In this document: in pieces, positions 1 through 5,694 of the stretch
Numbering within the stretch: the first letter of the stretch is position 1
Layout: each line of letters opens with the position of its first letter
Assembly: GCA_028819955.1 (NCBI GenBank)
Contig: JAPPKP010000020.1
Coordinates: 1-5,697 of the forward strand
DNA: 5,697 bases
From: Rhodospirillaceae bacterium
GTDB lineage: Bacteria > Pseudomonadota > Alphaproteobacteria > UBA828
Direction: 5' to 3'
Notes under the pieces: generated by a model
Database searches by the model: none
What the model saw: the letters and a program-made list of their open reading frames with translations, nothing else
Told to the model about the DNA's origin: nothing
Position numbers and translations under genes: made by a program

Positions 1-515
1 ACCTCGTGCTGGTCGCCGAGCAACGCCGATGTCGAGAAGTTGGCGGAGCCCGTCAACACGCAGCGGTCGCCGTCCGGTCCCTCCGAAAGAAGGAAGATCT
101 TCGCGTGCGAGACATGGCCTTCCACCACCCGAACTTGCAGGCGGCCATCCCGGACGCGCAGGAGCACTTCATCGCGGTGCGGCGCGGACAGGCCGCGAAG
201 GGCGCTGCGGACATCCTCCATCGCGGCGGTCTGCAGCGCGATAATCGCGGCCATGTCGTTCACGGCCCGCGAATAGCCGAGCACACACTCGACGCGCGCT
301 TCCTCGAACCGCTCAAGAACGGTGCTCAGCATCTGCGTGCTCGAAGAGTAGGTGAGGATCCGGATGCGGCGATATCGCCCGAATTCATCGAGATCGAATT
401 CGCCCACCCCGGTCGCCTCGGCATCGAGAACCTGCGTTCGAGCCCACGCCGCATCGGATGGAAACAGCCCGGGAGCGATGGCGCGCGGAGCCCCTGAAGG
501 GTCTTGGCGGTTCAT
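1..515 (-). CDS. PLD-like domain protein, N-terminal part (probable PLD-helicase), runs off left edge
   Basis: The minus strand is open from an ATG at 515-513 to the window edge, giving 171 residues that begin MNRQDPSGAPRAIAPGLFP. An alpha/beta stretch (about residues 47-110, RRIRILTYSSSTQML and VECVLGYSRAVNDMAA) is followed by VEGHVSHAKIFLL and VLTGSANFSTSALLGDQHE. Together these form a phospholipase D HxK...GSxN half-site near residues 137-165. In known families this fold gives nucleases or phospholipid-cleaving enzymes; in prokaryotic conflict loci the N-terminal PLD unit is often fused to a SNF2-type helicase. The N-terminal style suggests such a fusion here, but the helicase part lies outside the window, so this is inference. 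An AAGGAAGG-like ribosome site lies 10 bases before the ATG. The gene is transcribed away from the integrase stub and the plus-strand operon. The plus-strand reading across the same bases is a shadow. Confidence 0.82.
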   Translation of the reverse strand, partial: MNRQDPSGAPRAIAPGLFPSDAAWARTQVLDAEATGVGEFDLDEFGRYRRIRILTYSSSTQMLSTVLERFEEARVECVLGYSRAVNDMAAIIALQTAAMEDVRSALRGLSAPHRDEVLLRVRDGRLQVRVVEGHVSHAKIFLLSEGPDGDRCVLTGSANFSTSALLGDQHE

Positions 516-525
516 CGTTCTTGAA

Positions 526-567
526 CCTTCCTTATCGCCTATCAGACGCTTGAAAGATATCCGTCAA
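526..567 (-). promoter_or_regulatory. Possible promoter and ribosome site of the PLD-like gene
   Basis: On the minus strand a TTGACG -35 box (567-562) is followed after 17 bases by TGATAG (544-539), a weak -10. AGGAAGG (532-526) then lies 10 bases before the ATG at 515. The leader would be very short. The -35 match is good and the -10 is poor, so this is a tentative call. Confidence 0.3.
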
Positions 568-589
568 CACCGGCGGGGGCGAGCGACCC

Positions 590-832
590 TCGACCTGGCG
601 GCGCATCCGTGAGAAGGCGGAACTCGACGATGTGCGGATCCATGACTTGCGGCACAGCTTTGCCTCCCGTGCGCTGGCGCTTGGCAAAGGGCTGCCGATG
701 ATCGGGAAGCTGCTTGGCCATACGCAGGTGCAGACGACAGCTCGCTACGCCCATCTCGCCCGCGACACCGTGAAGGCTTCCGCCGCCCGCATCGGAGACA
801 GCATCGATGGCGACCTCGAAGTGGCAGGATAG
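590..832 (+). pseudogene. Tyrosine recombinase/phage integrase, C-terminal remnant
   Basis: The reading frame enters as STWRRIREKAELDDVRIHD and ends at TAG 830-832. It contains the second integrase box (HDLRHSFAS, giving catalytic His/Arg), the LLGH box and the nucleophile region TTARYAHL with the tyrosine. The tail, DTVKASAARIGDSIDGDL, is typical of this family in alphaproteobacteria. Only about 80 residues remain of a protein normally 350-420 long. The SAM-like DNA-binding domain and the first catalytic arginine are gone, and an in-frame TGA lies at 551-553. No natural start with a ribosome site is present; the GTG at 632 is internal to the conserved domain. The break lies just upstream of the promoter region of the divergent PLD-like gene, so it probably marks a recombination boundary. 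It cannot act as a recombinase by itself. Confidence 0.85.
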
Positions 833-899
833 CGAGGAACGTGTGATCGTATGCGACCGTGCGGAATGGATATCGGTTGGTGCAATTTCACCGCCCCGC

Positions 900-927
900 T
901 TGACGTATCTCATTTGAGATGTATACC
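900..927 (+). promoter_or_regulatory. Promoter with palindromic operator for the antitoxin gene
   Basis: TTGACG (900-905) and TATACC (922-927) are spaced 16 bases apart. The spacer contains the perfect inverted repeat ATCTCA-TT-TGAGAT at 907-920. A palindrome inside the spacer is what an autoregulated toxin-antitoxin operon needs, with the N-terminal ribbon-helix-helix of a RelB-type antitoxin as the expected binder. Binding is inferred, not shown. Confidence 0.6.
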
Positions 928-951
928 GTTGGCAATCGGGGAGGAAATCCC

Positions 952-1251
952 ATGCCGGCTCAGACATCCATGCTTCATGTCCGCGTAGACGATAAATTGA
1001 AGGCCAAGGCGGCCGACACACTGGCCGGTGTTGGCCTGACACTCTCAGATGCCGTGCGCATCCTTCTGACCCGCGTTGCCGCGGAGGGCGGTTTGCCGGC
1101 GGGCCTCACCGCCGATCCTGAAGCCCATGATGCGTGGTTCCGCGCCAAGGTACGGGAAGCACTGCACGATCCGCGTCCCGCGGTTCCACATGAACAAGTG
1201 ATGACCGACACCCAGGCGCTGATCCACGGAAAGCGCCGTGCGCGATCCTGA
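952..1251 (+). CDS. RelB/DinJ-family antitoxin
   Basis: The protein has 99 residues and begins MPAQTSMLHVRVDDKLK. The first 50 residues fit a ribbon-helix-helix: a beta strand (SMLHVRVDD), helix one (KLKAKAADTLAGVG) and helix two (LTLSDAVRILLTRVAAEG). This matches RelB/DinJ antitoxins, which dimerise, bind their own operator and wrap a RelE/ParE toxin with the C-terminal part. The ATG at 952 is chosen because GGGGAGGAAA (938-947) sits just before it; a longer reading from 919 would start inside the operator. The C-terminal half (AWFRAKVREALHD and onward) is the expected toxin-binding region. The next frame holds only a wrecked toxin, so the antitoxin looks orphaned. It may persist as a regulator or neutralise a related toxin elsewhere. 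The family call is firm; the partner is unknown. Confidence 0.9.
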   Translation: MPAQTSMLHVRVDDKLKAKAADTLAGVGLTLSDAVRILLTRVAAEGGLPAGLTADPEAHDAWFRAKVREALHDPRPAVPHEQVMTDTQALIHGKRRARS

Positions 1252-1414
1252 ACGGAGGGCCACGCCGGTCGCCGATCTCATGGCGATCGTCGACTACATT
1301 TCGGACGACAACCCCGATGACACCCAGGTCTTACAGCAAAATATCGAAGCCAAGGTATGCCAACCCAGCCGTGCCGGGTGGTACTACGCCGAATCCAGAC
1401 GCATGAAATGTTGA
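1238..1414 (+). pseudogene. Decayed RelE/ParE-type toxin remnant
   Basis: Overlapping the antitoxin stop, this frame reads VADLMAIVDYISDDNPDD and then TQVLQQNIEAKV. This is the characteristic alpha-helical hairpin of RelE/ParE toxins (compare the usual ARADLMAIVDYISDDNP). The first beta strand that should precede it is missing. The place where an ATG would be expected after the GGAGGG ribosome-like site (1253-1258) reads ACG. After EAKV (about 1357) the frame no longer resembles a toxin and ends at TGA 1412-1414. A +1 frame at 1356 gives YANPAVPGG, faintly like the YRPGRVPGT motif, which would fit deletion plus frameshift. Family members are about 90-100 residues, with an essential beta sheet that is absent here. 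The product is almost certainly inactive. A GTG at 1238 could in principle start a 58-residue peptide. Confidence 0.7.
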
Positions 1415-1430
1415 ACGGAAGATCGCAACC

Positions 1431-2678
1431 GTGAATCGATTCGAAGACTTGGCCAATCGCATCCGGCTCGGCGAGGATTCGGCCCTGGAACTCAAGAGCG
1501 TCGTGGTGGCCGGAGGCCGAATCAAGGGCCCGAGCCGAAACGATTTCGCGGATGAGCTTGCCGCTTTCGCCAACACGAAAGGCGGCACGGTAGTCCTCGG
1601 GGTAAATGACCAGACCCGGAAGGTTACGGGCATACCACTTGATAGCCTCGACGTTGTCGAAGGCTGGGTTCGTGAGATCTGTAACGATTCCGTCAAGCCT
1701 GCGCTGGACGCCGATATCTACAAGTTGGACTTGCAGGACACGGCCGGCCGGGCTGTCCCCGTCATTTGCATCGAGATTTCTCGTAGCCTCTTTGTGCACC
1801 GAAGCCCGGGTGGGTACTTTCGCCGAATCGGTAGCTCGAAGCGTGAAATGGCTCCGGAGGTTCTGGCGCGCCAATTTGAGCAACGCAGCCAGAGCCGAAT
1901 AATCCGCTTCGACGAGTCGGTGGTGCCCCGCACGACAACAGGTGATCTGGATTACGCTCTGACCCGTCGTTTCCTGCGACCAAAACTCGCCAATGAAAGC
2001 GTCACCGAGGAGCTTGCACGCAAACTGCGTGTGGTAGCAGACGATGATCAGGGCGTTTCGCGGCTTACGCTGGCCGGAGTTCTTCTGTGTACGCGAGAGC
2101 CTCAAAGGTGGCTGCCACATGCGCATATACAGGCAGTCAGCTACGCAGGGGAGCGCACCGACATCGACTACCAGACCGATGCACGCGATATCAACGGTCC
2201 GCTCGACGAACAGGTAGGTGAAGCGCTGAATTTCGTGCTACGGAACATGCTGGTCCGCGCGACAAAGTCGACCGCACGGGCTGAGCGCCCGCAGTTCAGT
2301 GACAGAGCGATATTCGAAGCCCTTGTCAACGCAGTCGCTCACCGGGACTACTCGTTGGCGGGCGCCCGCGTACGCTTGCACATGTTCAATGACCGGATCG
2401 AGCTTTACGTACCCGGAGCGCTGCCGAATACGCTCACCACCGACACGATGCATCTCCGTCAATCCAACAGGAATGAGCTCATCGTGTCCCTGTTGGCGCA
2501 GTGCCCTTCCCCGGCGAATCTCGGACGCTCGCGCCTGATGGACCGTCGCGGTGACGGAGTGCCCATCATCAGGGAAGAATGCGAGAAGCTTTCCGGCTGC
2601 CTTCCCGAGTACACCATGATCGACGAAAGCGAGTTGAGGCTAGTGATTCCGGCGGCGCAACCAGCTACTGCAACATGA
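1431..2678 (+). CDS. AlbA_2 (Schlafen-type) and HATPase_c_4 domain ATP-binding protein
   Basis: This 415-residue protein has the two-part design of the COG2865 family. The N-terminal AlbA_2/Schlafen-like domain (about residues 5-140) shows DSALELKS (16-23), ELAAFANTKGGTVVLGVND (42-60) and GGYFRRIGSSKREM (127-140). The C-terminal GHKL-type ATPase-like domain shows ALVNAVAHRDYS (297-308, N-box with N300), VPGALP (327-332) and RRGDGVPII (372-380). Family members are often called transcriptional regulators or putative DNA-binding ATPases; AlbA_2/Schlafen domains bind or cleave nucleic acids in several studied cases. A linker domain lies between about 170 and 285. There is no signal peptide or membrane segment, so it should be cytoplasmic. 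The GTG start at 1431 has GGAAG 9 bases upstream (1417-1421). It is first in a four-gene operon, 25 bases before the next likely start. No clear own promoter was seen. Length and motifs look intact. Confidence 0.93.
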   Translation: MNRFEDLANRIRLGEDSALELKSVVVAGGRIKGPSRNDFADELAAFANTKGGTVVLGVNDQTRKVTGIPLDSLDVVEGWVREICNDSVKPALDADIYKLDLQDTAGRAVPVICIEISRSLFVHRSPGGYFRRIGSSKREMAPEVLARQFEQRSQSRIIRFDESVVPRTTTGDLDYALTRRFLRPKLANESVTEELARKLRVVADDDQGVSRLTLAGVLLCTREPQRWLPHAHIQAVSYAGERTDIDYQTDARDINGPLDEQVGEALNFVLRNMLVRATKSTARAERPQFSDRAIFEALVNAVAHRDYSLAGARVRLHMFNDRIELYVPGALPNTLTTDTMHLRQSNRNELIVSLLAQCPSPANLGRSRLMDRRGDGVPIIREECEKLSGCLPEYTMIDESELRLVIPAAQPATAT

Positions 2679-2703
2679 AGAAGTGGAATCCAGGGTGCAG
2701 GAC

Positions 2704-3381
2704 GTGAAGCGCATCGTCTGTCTCGCGAATTCCCGGAAGCTGCACGGGCGCTGCGTCGCCGGTCGGGAGTGGAACGACGGTCAGGTCGGCCGATGGATTC
2801 GGCCCGTCAGCGATCGCGAGCATCAAGAGGTATCGGAGTATGAGCGTCAGTACGAGGACGGTAGCGATCCGCAAGTCCTCGATGTCATCGACGTTCCTTT
2901 GGTAGAGCCGCGCCCGCGGGGCTTTCAGTCCGAGAACTGGCTGCTCGATGCTGAATACTACTGGGAGCGGGCAGGCAGGCTGTCGTGGTTCGATTTGCCA
3001 CAACTCGCGGATTCCGCAGCGCCGCTTTGGCTCGATGGCCACAGCACGTACCACGGACGGAACGACAAGATTCCGCTGGAAATTGCAGATTCGGTCGGAG
3101 ACTCGCTGAAGTTGATTCATGTCGACGACTTCCAGCTCTCGGTGTTCAAACCTGGTGAAGCATTCGGAAACACAAAGCGGCGTGTCCAGGGACGCTTCAG
3201 CTATGGGGGAAACAGTTACTGCCTGTGGGTCACAGATCCGGTATACGAGCGGCAATATCTGGCAAAGCTGGACGGCACTTATTCCGTTGGCGAATGCTTT
3301 CTCACCGTGAGCCTTGGGGAGCCTTTCGGTGGTGCCGTCTACAAACTCGTTGCCTCGATAATTGCTAAACAACTCCAATAG
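2704..3381 (+). CDS. Dual OB domain-containing protein (DuOB type)
   Basis: From GTG 2704 the protein has 225 residues and begins VKRIVCLANSRKLHGRCVAG. I recognise the family pattern: the N-terminal LANSRK and WIRPVS motifs, YEDGSDPQVLDVIDVPLVEP, FQSENWLLD, then a second beta-rich half with FGNTKRRVQGRF, LWVTDPVYERQYL and VSLGEPF near the end. This matches what databases name dual OB domain proteins: two small beta barrels predicted to bind nucleic acid, with no established reaction. I chose 2704 because CAGGG (2691-2695) sits 8 bases before it and relatives begin with a similar KRI/KRL sequence. In-frame GTGs at 2683 and 2695 are possible and would add 7 or 3 residues. It follows the AlbA_2 gene closely and precedes DUF488 by 5 bases, so it is surely cotranscribed. 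The family name is from memory and should be confirmed; that the gene is real is not in doubt. Confidence 0.85.
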   Translation: MKRIVCLANSRKLHGRCVAGREWNDGQVGRWIRPVSDREHQEVSEYERQYEDGSDPQVLDVIDVPLVEPRPRGFQSENWLLDAEYYWERAGRLSWFDLPQLADSAAPLWLDGHSTYHGRNDKIPLEIADSVGDSLKLIHVDDFQLSVFKPGEAFGNTKRRVQGRFSYGGNSYCLWVTDPVYERQYLAKLDGTYSVGECFLTVSLGEPFGGAVYKLVASIIAKQLQ

Positions 3382-3386
3382 ATCCC

Positions 3387-4010
3387 ATGAACGAACCCTG
3401 CAGTACCGTGTTCACCGTCGGCCATTCAACACACTCACTGAAGGAGTTCGTTGCGTTGTTGCAGCTGCACGAGTTGACTGCTGTAGCAGATGTCCGCTCC
3501 GCGCCTTACAGCCGATTTAATCCTCAGTTCAACCGCGAACCATTCGCGAAAGCCTTGGGTGCGGCGGGGATCCGGTACGTGTATCTCGGCAACGTGTTGG
3601 GTGGCCGGTCTGAAGACCCAGCCTGCTACGAAGACGGACGTATCCGCTACGATCGTGTAGCGGCAACGGAATCATTCAAGGACGGACTGGTCCGTATCGT
3701 TCATGGCGCCGCCGAGTATCGAATTGCGCTCATGTGCGCGGAAAAGGAGCCGCTCGAATGCCACCGGACGCTCCTCGTCTCCCGCGCTCTGGATCAGCAG
3801 GGCGTCAACATCGCGCACATTCACGCCAACGGTAGACTGGAGCCGCACGGTGAGGCAATGGATCGCCTACTCGACTTCCTGGGGCTTCCTCGCGAGGATC
3901 TCTATGCCACGCGAGAAGAACTGATCGCCACTGCCGTCGCGCGACAGTCGGAACTAGTCGCTCACGTGGACGACAAGCCGGTTGCTCGGTCCGAGGAGCA
4001 AGACTCGTGA
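3387..4010 (+). CDS. DUF488 family protein, long form
   Basis: The 207-residue protein has all hallmark motifs of DUF488: FTVGHSTHS (9-17), ADVRSAPYSRFNPQFNR (34-50), the YVYLGNVLGGR stretch (64-74), and CAEKEPLECHRTLLVS (117-132) with paired cysteine and histidine. The biochemical role of DUF488 is not established to my knowledge. The conserved DVRS and C-x-E-K-x-P-x-x-C-H-R groups look like an active or metal/nucleic-acid site (inference). The acidic tail after residue 170 (EDLYATREELI and on) is less conserved. The ATG at 3387 lies 5 bases after the previous stop with no good ribosome site, so translation is probably coupled to the dual-OB gene. Its end overlaps the start of the second DUF488 gene by four bases. 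No membrane segment or signal peptide is seen. Confidence 0.93.
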   Translation: MNEPCSTVFTVGHSTHSLKEFVALLQLHELTAVADVRSAPYSRFNPQFNREPFAKALGAAGIRYVYLGNVLGGRSEDPACYEDGRIRYDRVAATESFKDGLVRIVHGAAEYRIALMCAEKEPLECHRTLLVSRALDQQGVNIAHIHANGRLEPHGEAMDRLLDFLGLPREDLYATREELIATAVARQSELVAHVDDKPVARSEEQDS

Positions 4011-4444
4011 AGGTGTTCACCATCGGTTTTACCAAGAAGTCGGCTGACCAATTCTTTGGTCTGCTGCGCGCATCCGGCGCGAAGCGCGTGGTCGACGTTC
4101 GGCTCACCAACGTGTCCCAGCTCGCCGGCTTCGCCAAGCGTGATGACCTTGCATTCTTCCTCGCCGAGATCTGTGGAATGGAGTACGTCCACCTTCCCGA
4201 GCTCGCGCCCACGAAAGAGATACTGGACGATTACAAGAAGCGCGGTGGCGACTGGGAGACCTACGAGGTCCGTTTCCTCGAGCTTATGCGCCGACGTCGG
4301 ATCGACAGGACGATTCCAGAGGAAATCGTCGCGGATGGGTGCCTGCTATGCAGCGAGGACAAACCTCATCATTGCCACCGCCGGTTGGTGGCAGAGTATC
4401 TGAACGATCATTGGGGCGGCATCGAGGTCACCCACCTGGGATAG
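4007..4444 (+). CDS. DUF488 family protein, short form
   Basis: This 145-residue protein is a second, divergent DUF488 member. Motifs are VFTIGFTKKSA (3-13), VVDVRLTNVSQLAGFAKRDDL (28-48), YVHLPELAPTKEI (60-72) and LLCSEDKPHHCHRRLVAEYL (113-132). The cysteine-histidine motif is kept, but the DVRS-PYSR pattern of its neighbour is replaced by DVRL-SQLAGF, as in the compact DUF488 subfamily. The length is normal for that form. The GTG start overlaps the upstream stop (GTGA at 4007-4010), and GAGGAG (3993-3998) lies 8 bases before it, so it is translated from the same message as the long form. The pair may work as a heteromeric complex or act on different substrates; neither is shown. It is the last gene of the operon, and no convincing terminator hairpin with a T-tract follows. 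Confidence 0.93.
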   Translation: MKVFTIGFTKKSADQFFGLLRASGAKRVVDVRLTNVSQLAGFAKRDDLAFFLAEICGMEYVHLPELAPTKEILDDYKKRGGDWETYEVRFLELMRRRRIDRTIPEEIVADGCLLCSEDKPHHCHRRLVAEYLNDHWGGIEVTHLG

Positions 4445-5201
4445 GACAGGCATACCGGCCATCGCGACGGGCTAAAGGAGGCAATCCAACCTACGCGCTT
4501 CCGTTCATCAGCGTCCGCGACCGCGCCTTCCGCAATCGTAACATCGTAGCTCCCCGGTGCCCTATAGGTACTTGGGCAATAGGCACAGGAAATCCCTCCA
4601 GCCGTCTCCAGATCAGGAGAATGGGCAGCACCCTCCGAACGATCCATCTCCCGGCTCCTCAGACCATCTCCTGACCATGATCGGAGTCAGACTAAATACC
4701 TGATGCGGAGCCACCTCGTGGAATACTCCTCCTCCCAAGTGCCGTCGGACCTCTTCAGCGCATCGGCTCAACGACCCGCCTTGGCCCGCCCCCTGTCGTA
4801 GTTGATGCGGAACGTCAGCTTGCTCCGCAGTCCGAGCGCCGTCTCGTTGAGATACCTGTCCAGCGTCCACATGCCGTGGAGAGTGAGGTGGACTCAGTTC
4901 TGCCATATCTCGGTCGTTCGCGGGGCCGGCTTCGAGACGCTTGCCGAGGGTGCCGCCGTAATCTGCGACATCGTCAGACATCCCAAAAACGCGGCAGTTA
5001 CCCGCATTCATGCGATCCACACCACGGCCTCGCCCTGCCTGCCTACGCAAAAGGGCGCGCGTGCGGCACGGGAGGCGCAAAGGAATACAGAGCAGCGCTC
5101 CGAGCGCCGGCTTTCAGCATGGGCCAAGAGGTTCAACCGGCGAGTTCGCGGCACCAGACAGTAGCCTGACTACTGCCCCACTCCGCACCTCGGCGGTATG
5201 A
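4445..5201. other. About 750 bases with no supportable gene
   Basis: Both strands contain only short overlapping open frames without ribosome sites, domains or family-like sequence. The longest minus-strand frame (5080-4613) has a low-complexity, arginine- and glycine-rich translation typical of chance frames in GC-rich DNA. A minus-strand stretch at 4872-4768 (MWTLDRYLNETALGLRS and on, ending TGA) has a more protein-like composition and may be the tail of a dead gene, but I cannot name it. No tRNA, terminator or array was found. The region probably holds decayed sequence between two insertions. Confidence 0.5.
5159..5175. repeat. 6-bp inverted repeat CAGTAG-cctga-CTACTG
   Basis: A perfect 6-bp stem with a 5-base loop lies about 26 bases beyond the stop of the minus-strand TadG-like fragment. 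It could be a weak terminator or an element end. No T-tract follows on either strand, so its role is uncertain. Confidence 0.3.
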
Positions 5202-5654
5202 CTACACGGGCTGCGCGGCCGGGTCGGCGTGTCCGTGAGCCGGTTCGCTGGAGCACTCGGTCAGCGATGTTCCTAGCTCCGTCGAGACCTGGTCCGGGTT
5301 CATGGCCGCCACGACAAAGATCTCGGTCCCTGCCTTCTTCGCCTCGGCGCACACCTCGGAGCGCGAGATGCCCACGCGGCTGTCGGCACAGGTCACGTTC
5401 CCAGAACCGCAGAAGGTGTCTTCGCCATCCGTGAGGAGAACGATGACCTTGCGGACGCCCTTCCCGGCATCCGAGGTGGGGTCCACGGGATGAACGGTAC
5501 CGCCCCACGCGGTCCGCCATGACGACAGAAGCATGCGTTGGCCCCACAGGACCCCAAGCCCCGAATGGGTCGAAGTGCCAACAGCGGAGAGGCTGTCTAT
5601 GGCGCCGATGATCGCGGCGCGGTCAGTGCTCAAGGGGAGCATGGTGTCGAGCAC
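5202..5654 (-). pseudogene. TadG-like von Willebrand factor A protein, internal fragment
   Basis: The minus-strand frame of 150 residues reads LPLSTDRAAIIGAIDSLSA, GTSTHSGLGVLWGQRML, GGTVHPVDPTSD, VRKVIVLLTDGEDTFCG, EVCAEAKKAGTEIFVVAAM and LGTSLTECSSE. This is the second half of the vWA domain found in TadG-type pilus-assembly proteins of alphaproteobacteria, which are membrane-anchored with an exported C-terminal part. The threonine loop (GTSTH) and LLTDGED match the second and third MIDAS metal-site groups. The first group (DxSxS), the TM anchor and about two-thirds of the protein are missing upstream, where the frame enters repeat DNA at about 5655. Relatives continue after CSSE with a YVFxNN segment and an LxxAF helix. 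Here the frame instead gives an unrelated tail (AHGHADPAAQPV) and stops at TAG, so the C-terminus is also lost. The GTG at 5654 is only the first possible start inside the fragment. Confidence 0.82.
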
Positions 5655-5658
5655 ATTT

Positions 5659-5694
5659 TGAGTTGACCGGTTTATGTACCAGATGAGTTGACCG
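5659..5694. repeat. Two 11-bp direct repeats (TGAGTTGACCG), probable insertion-sequence end
   Basis: TGAGTTGACCG occurs at 5659-5669 and 5684-5694, exactly 25 bases apart. Short repeated motifs stacked at an element end are typical of IS21-family termini, where they bind transposase. The repeat begins exactly where the TadG-like reading frame loses family resemblance, supporting an insertion or deletion junction near 5640-5660. The transposase genes would lie to the right of the window. Confidence 0.55.

Noticed and set aside
6..497. Plus-strand open frame of 163 residues
   Set aside because: It is the antisense of the PLD-like gene, whose minus-strand frame carries real motifs (HAK, GSANFS). 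The plus reading has no family-like sequence.
542..1042. Minus-strand open frame of 166 residues
   Set aside because: It lies opposite the integrase remnant and antitoxin, has no recognisable motif, and crosses the antitoxin promoter.
1278..2126. Minus-strand open frame of 282 residues
   Set aside because: It is antisense to the clearly real AlbA_2 gene. The length is explained by GC-rich codon use of the plus-strand gene.
2665..3378. Minus-strand open frame of 237 residues
   Set aside because: It mirrors the dual-OB gene almost exactly. Only the plus strand shows family motifs and operon spacing.
1354..4456. 8-bp inverted match GGTATGCC (1354-1361) / GGCATACC (4449-4456) flanking the four-gene operon, as possible element ends
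   Set aside because: A third copy of GGCATACC lies inside the AlbA_2 gene at 1629-1636 and the match does not extend beyond 8 bases, so chance is the simpler explanation.
4557..4586. Imperfect stem GTGCC-C-TAT ... ATA-GGCAC as a terminator for the operon
   Set aside because: The stem is bulged and the loop long, there is no T-tract, and it lies over 100 bases after the last stop.
4613..5080. Minus-strand open frame of 155 residues
   Set aside because: Composition is Arg/Gly/His-rich and disordered, with no domain and no ribosome site, typical of a chance frame.
5095..5107. Inverted repeat GCGCTC-C-GAGCGC
   Set aside because: A one-base loop cannot form a normal hairpin, and such short GC palindromes are expected by chance in this composition.
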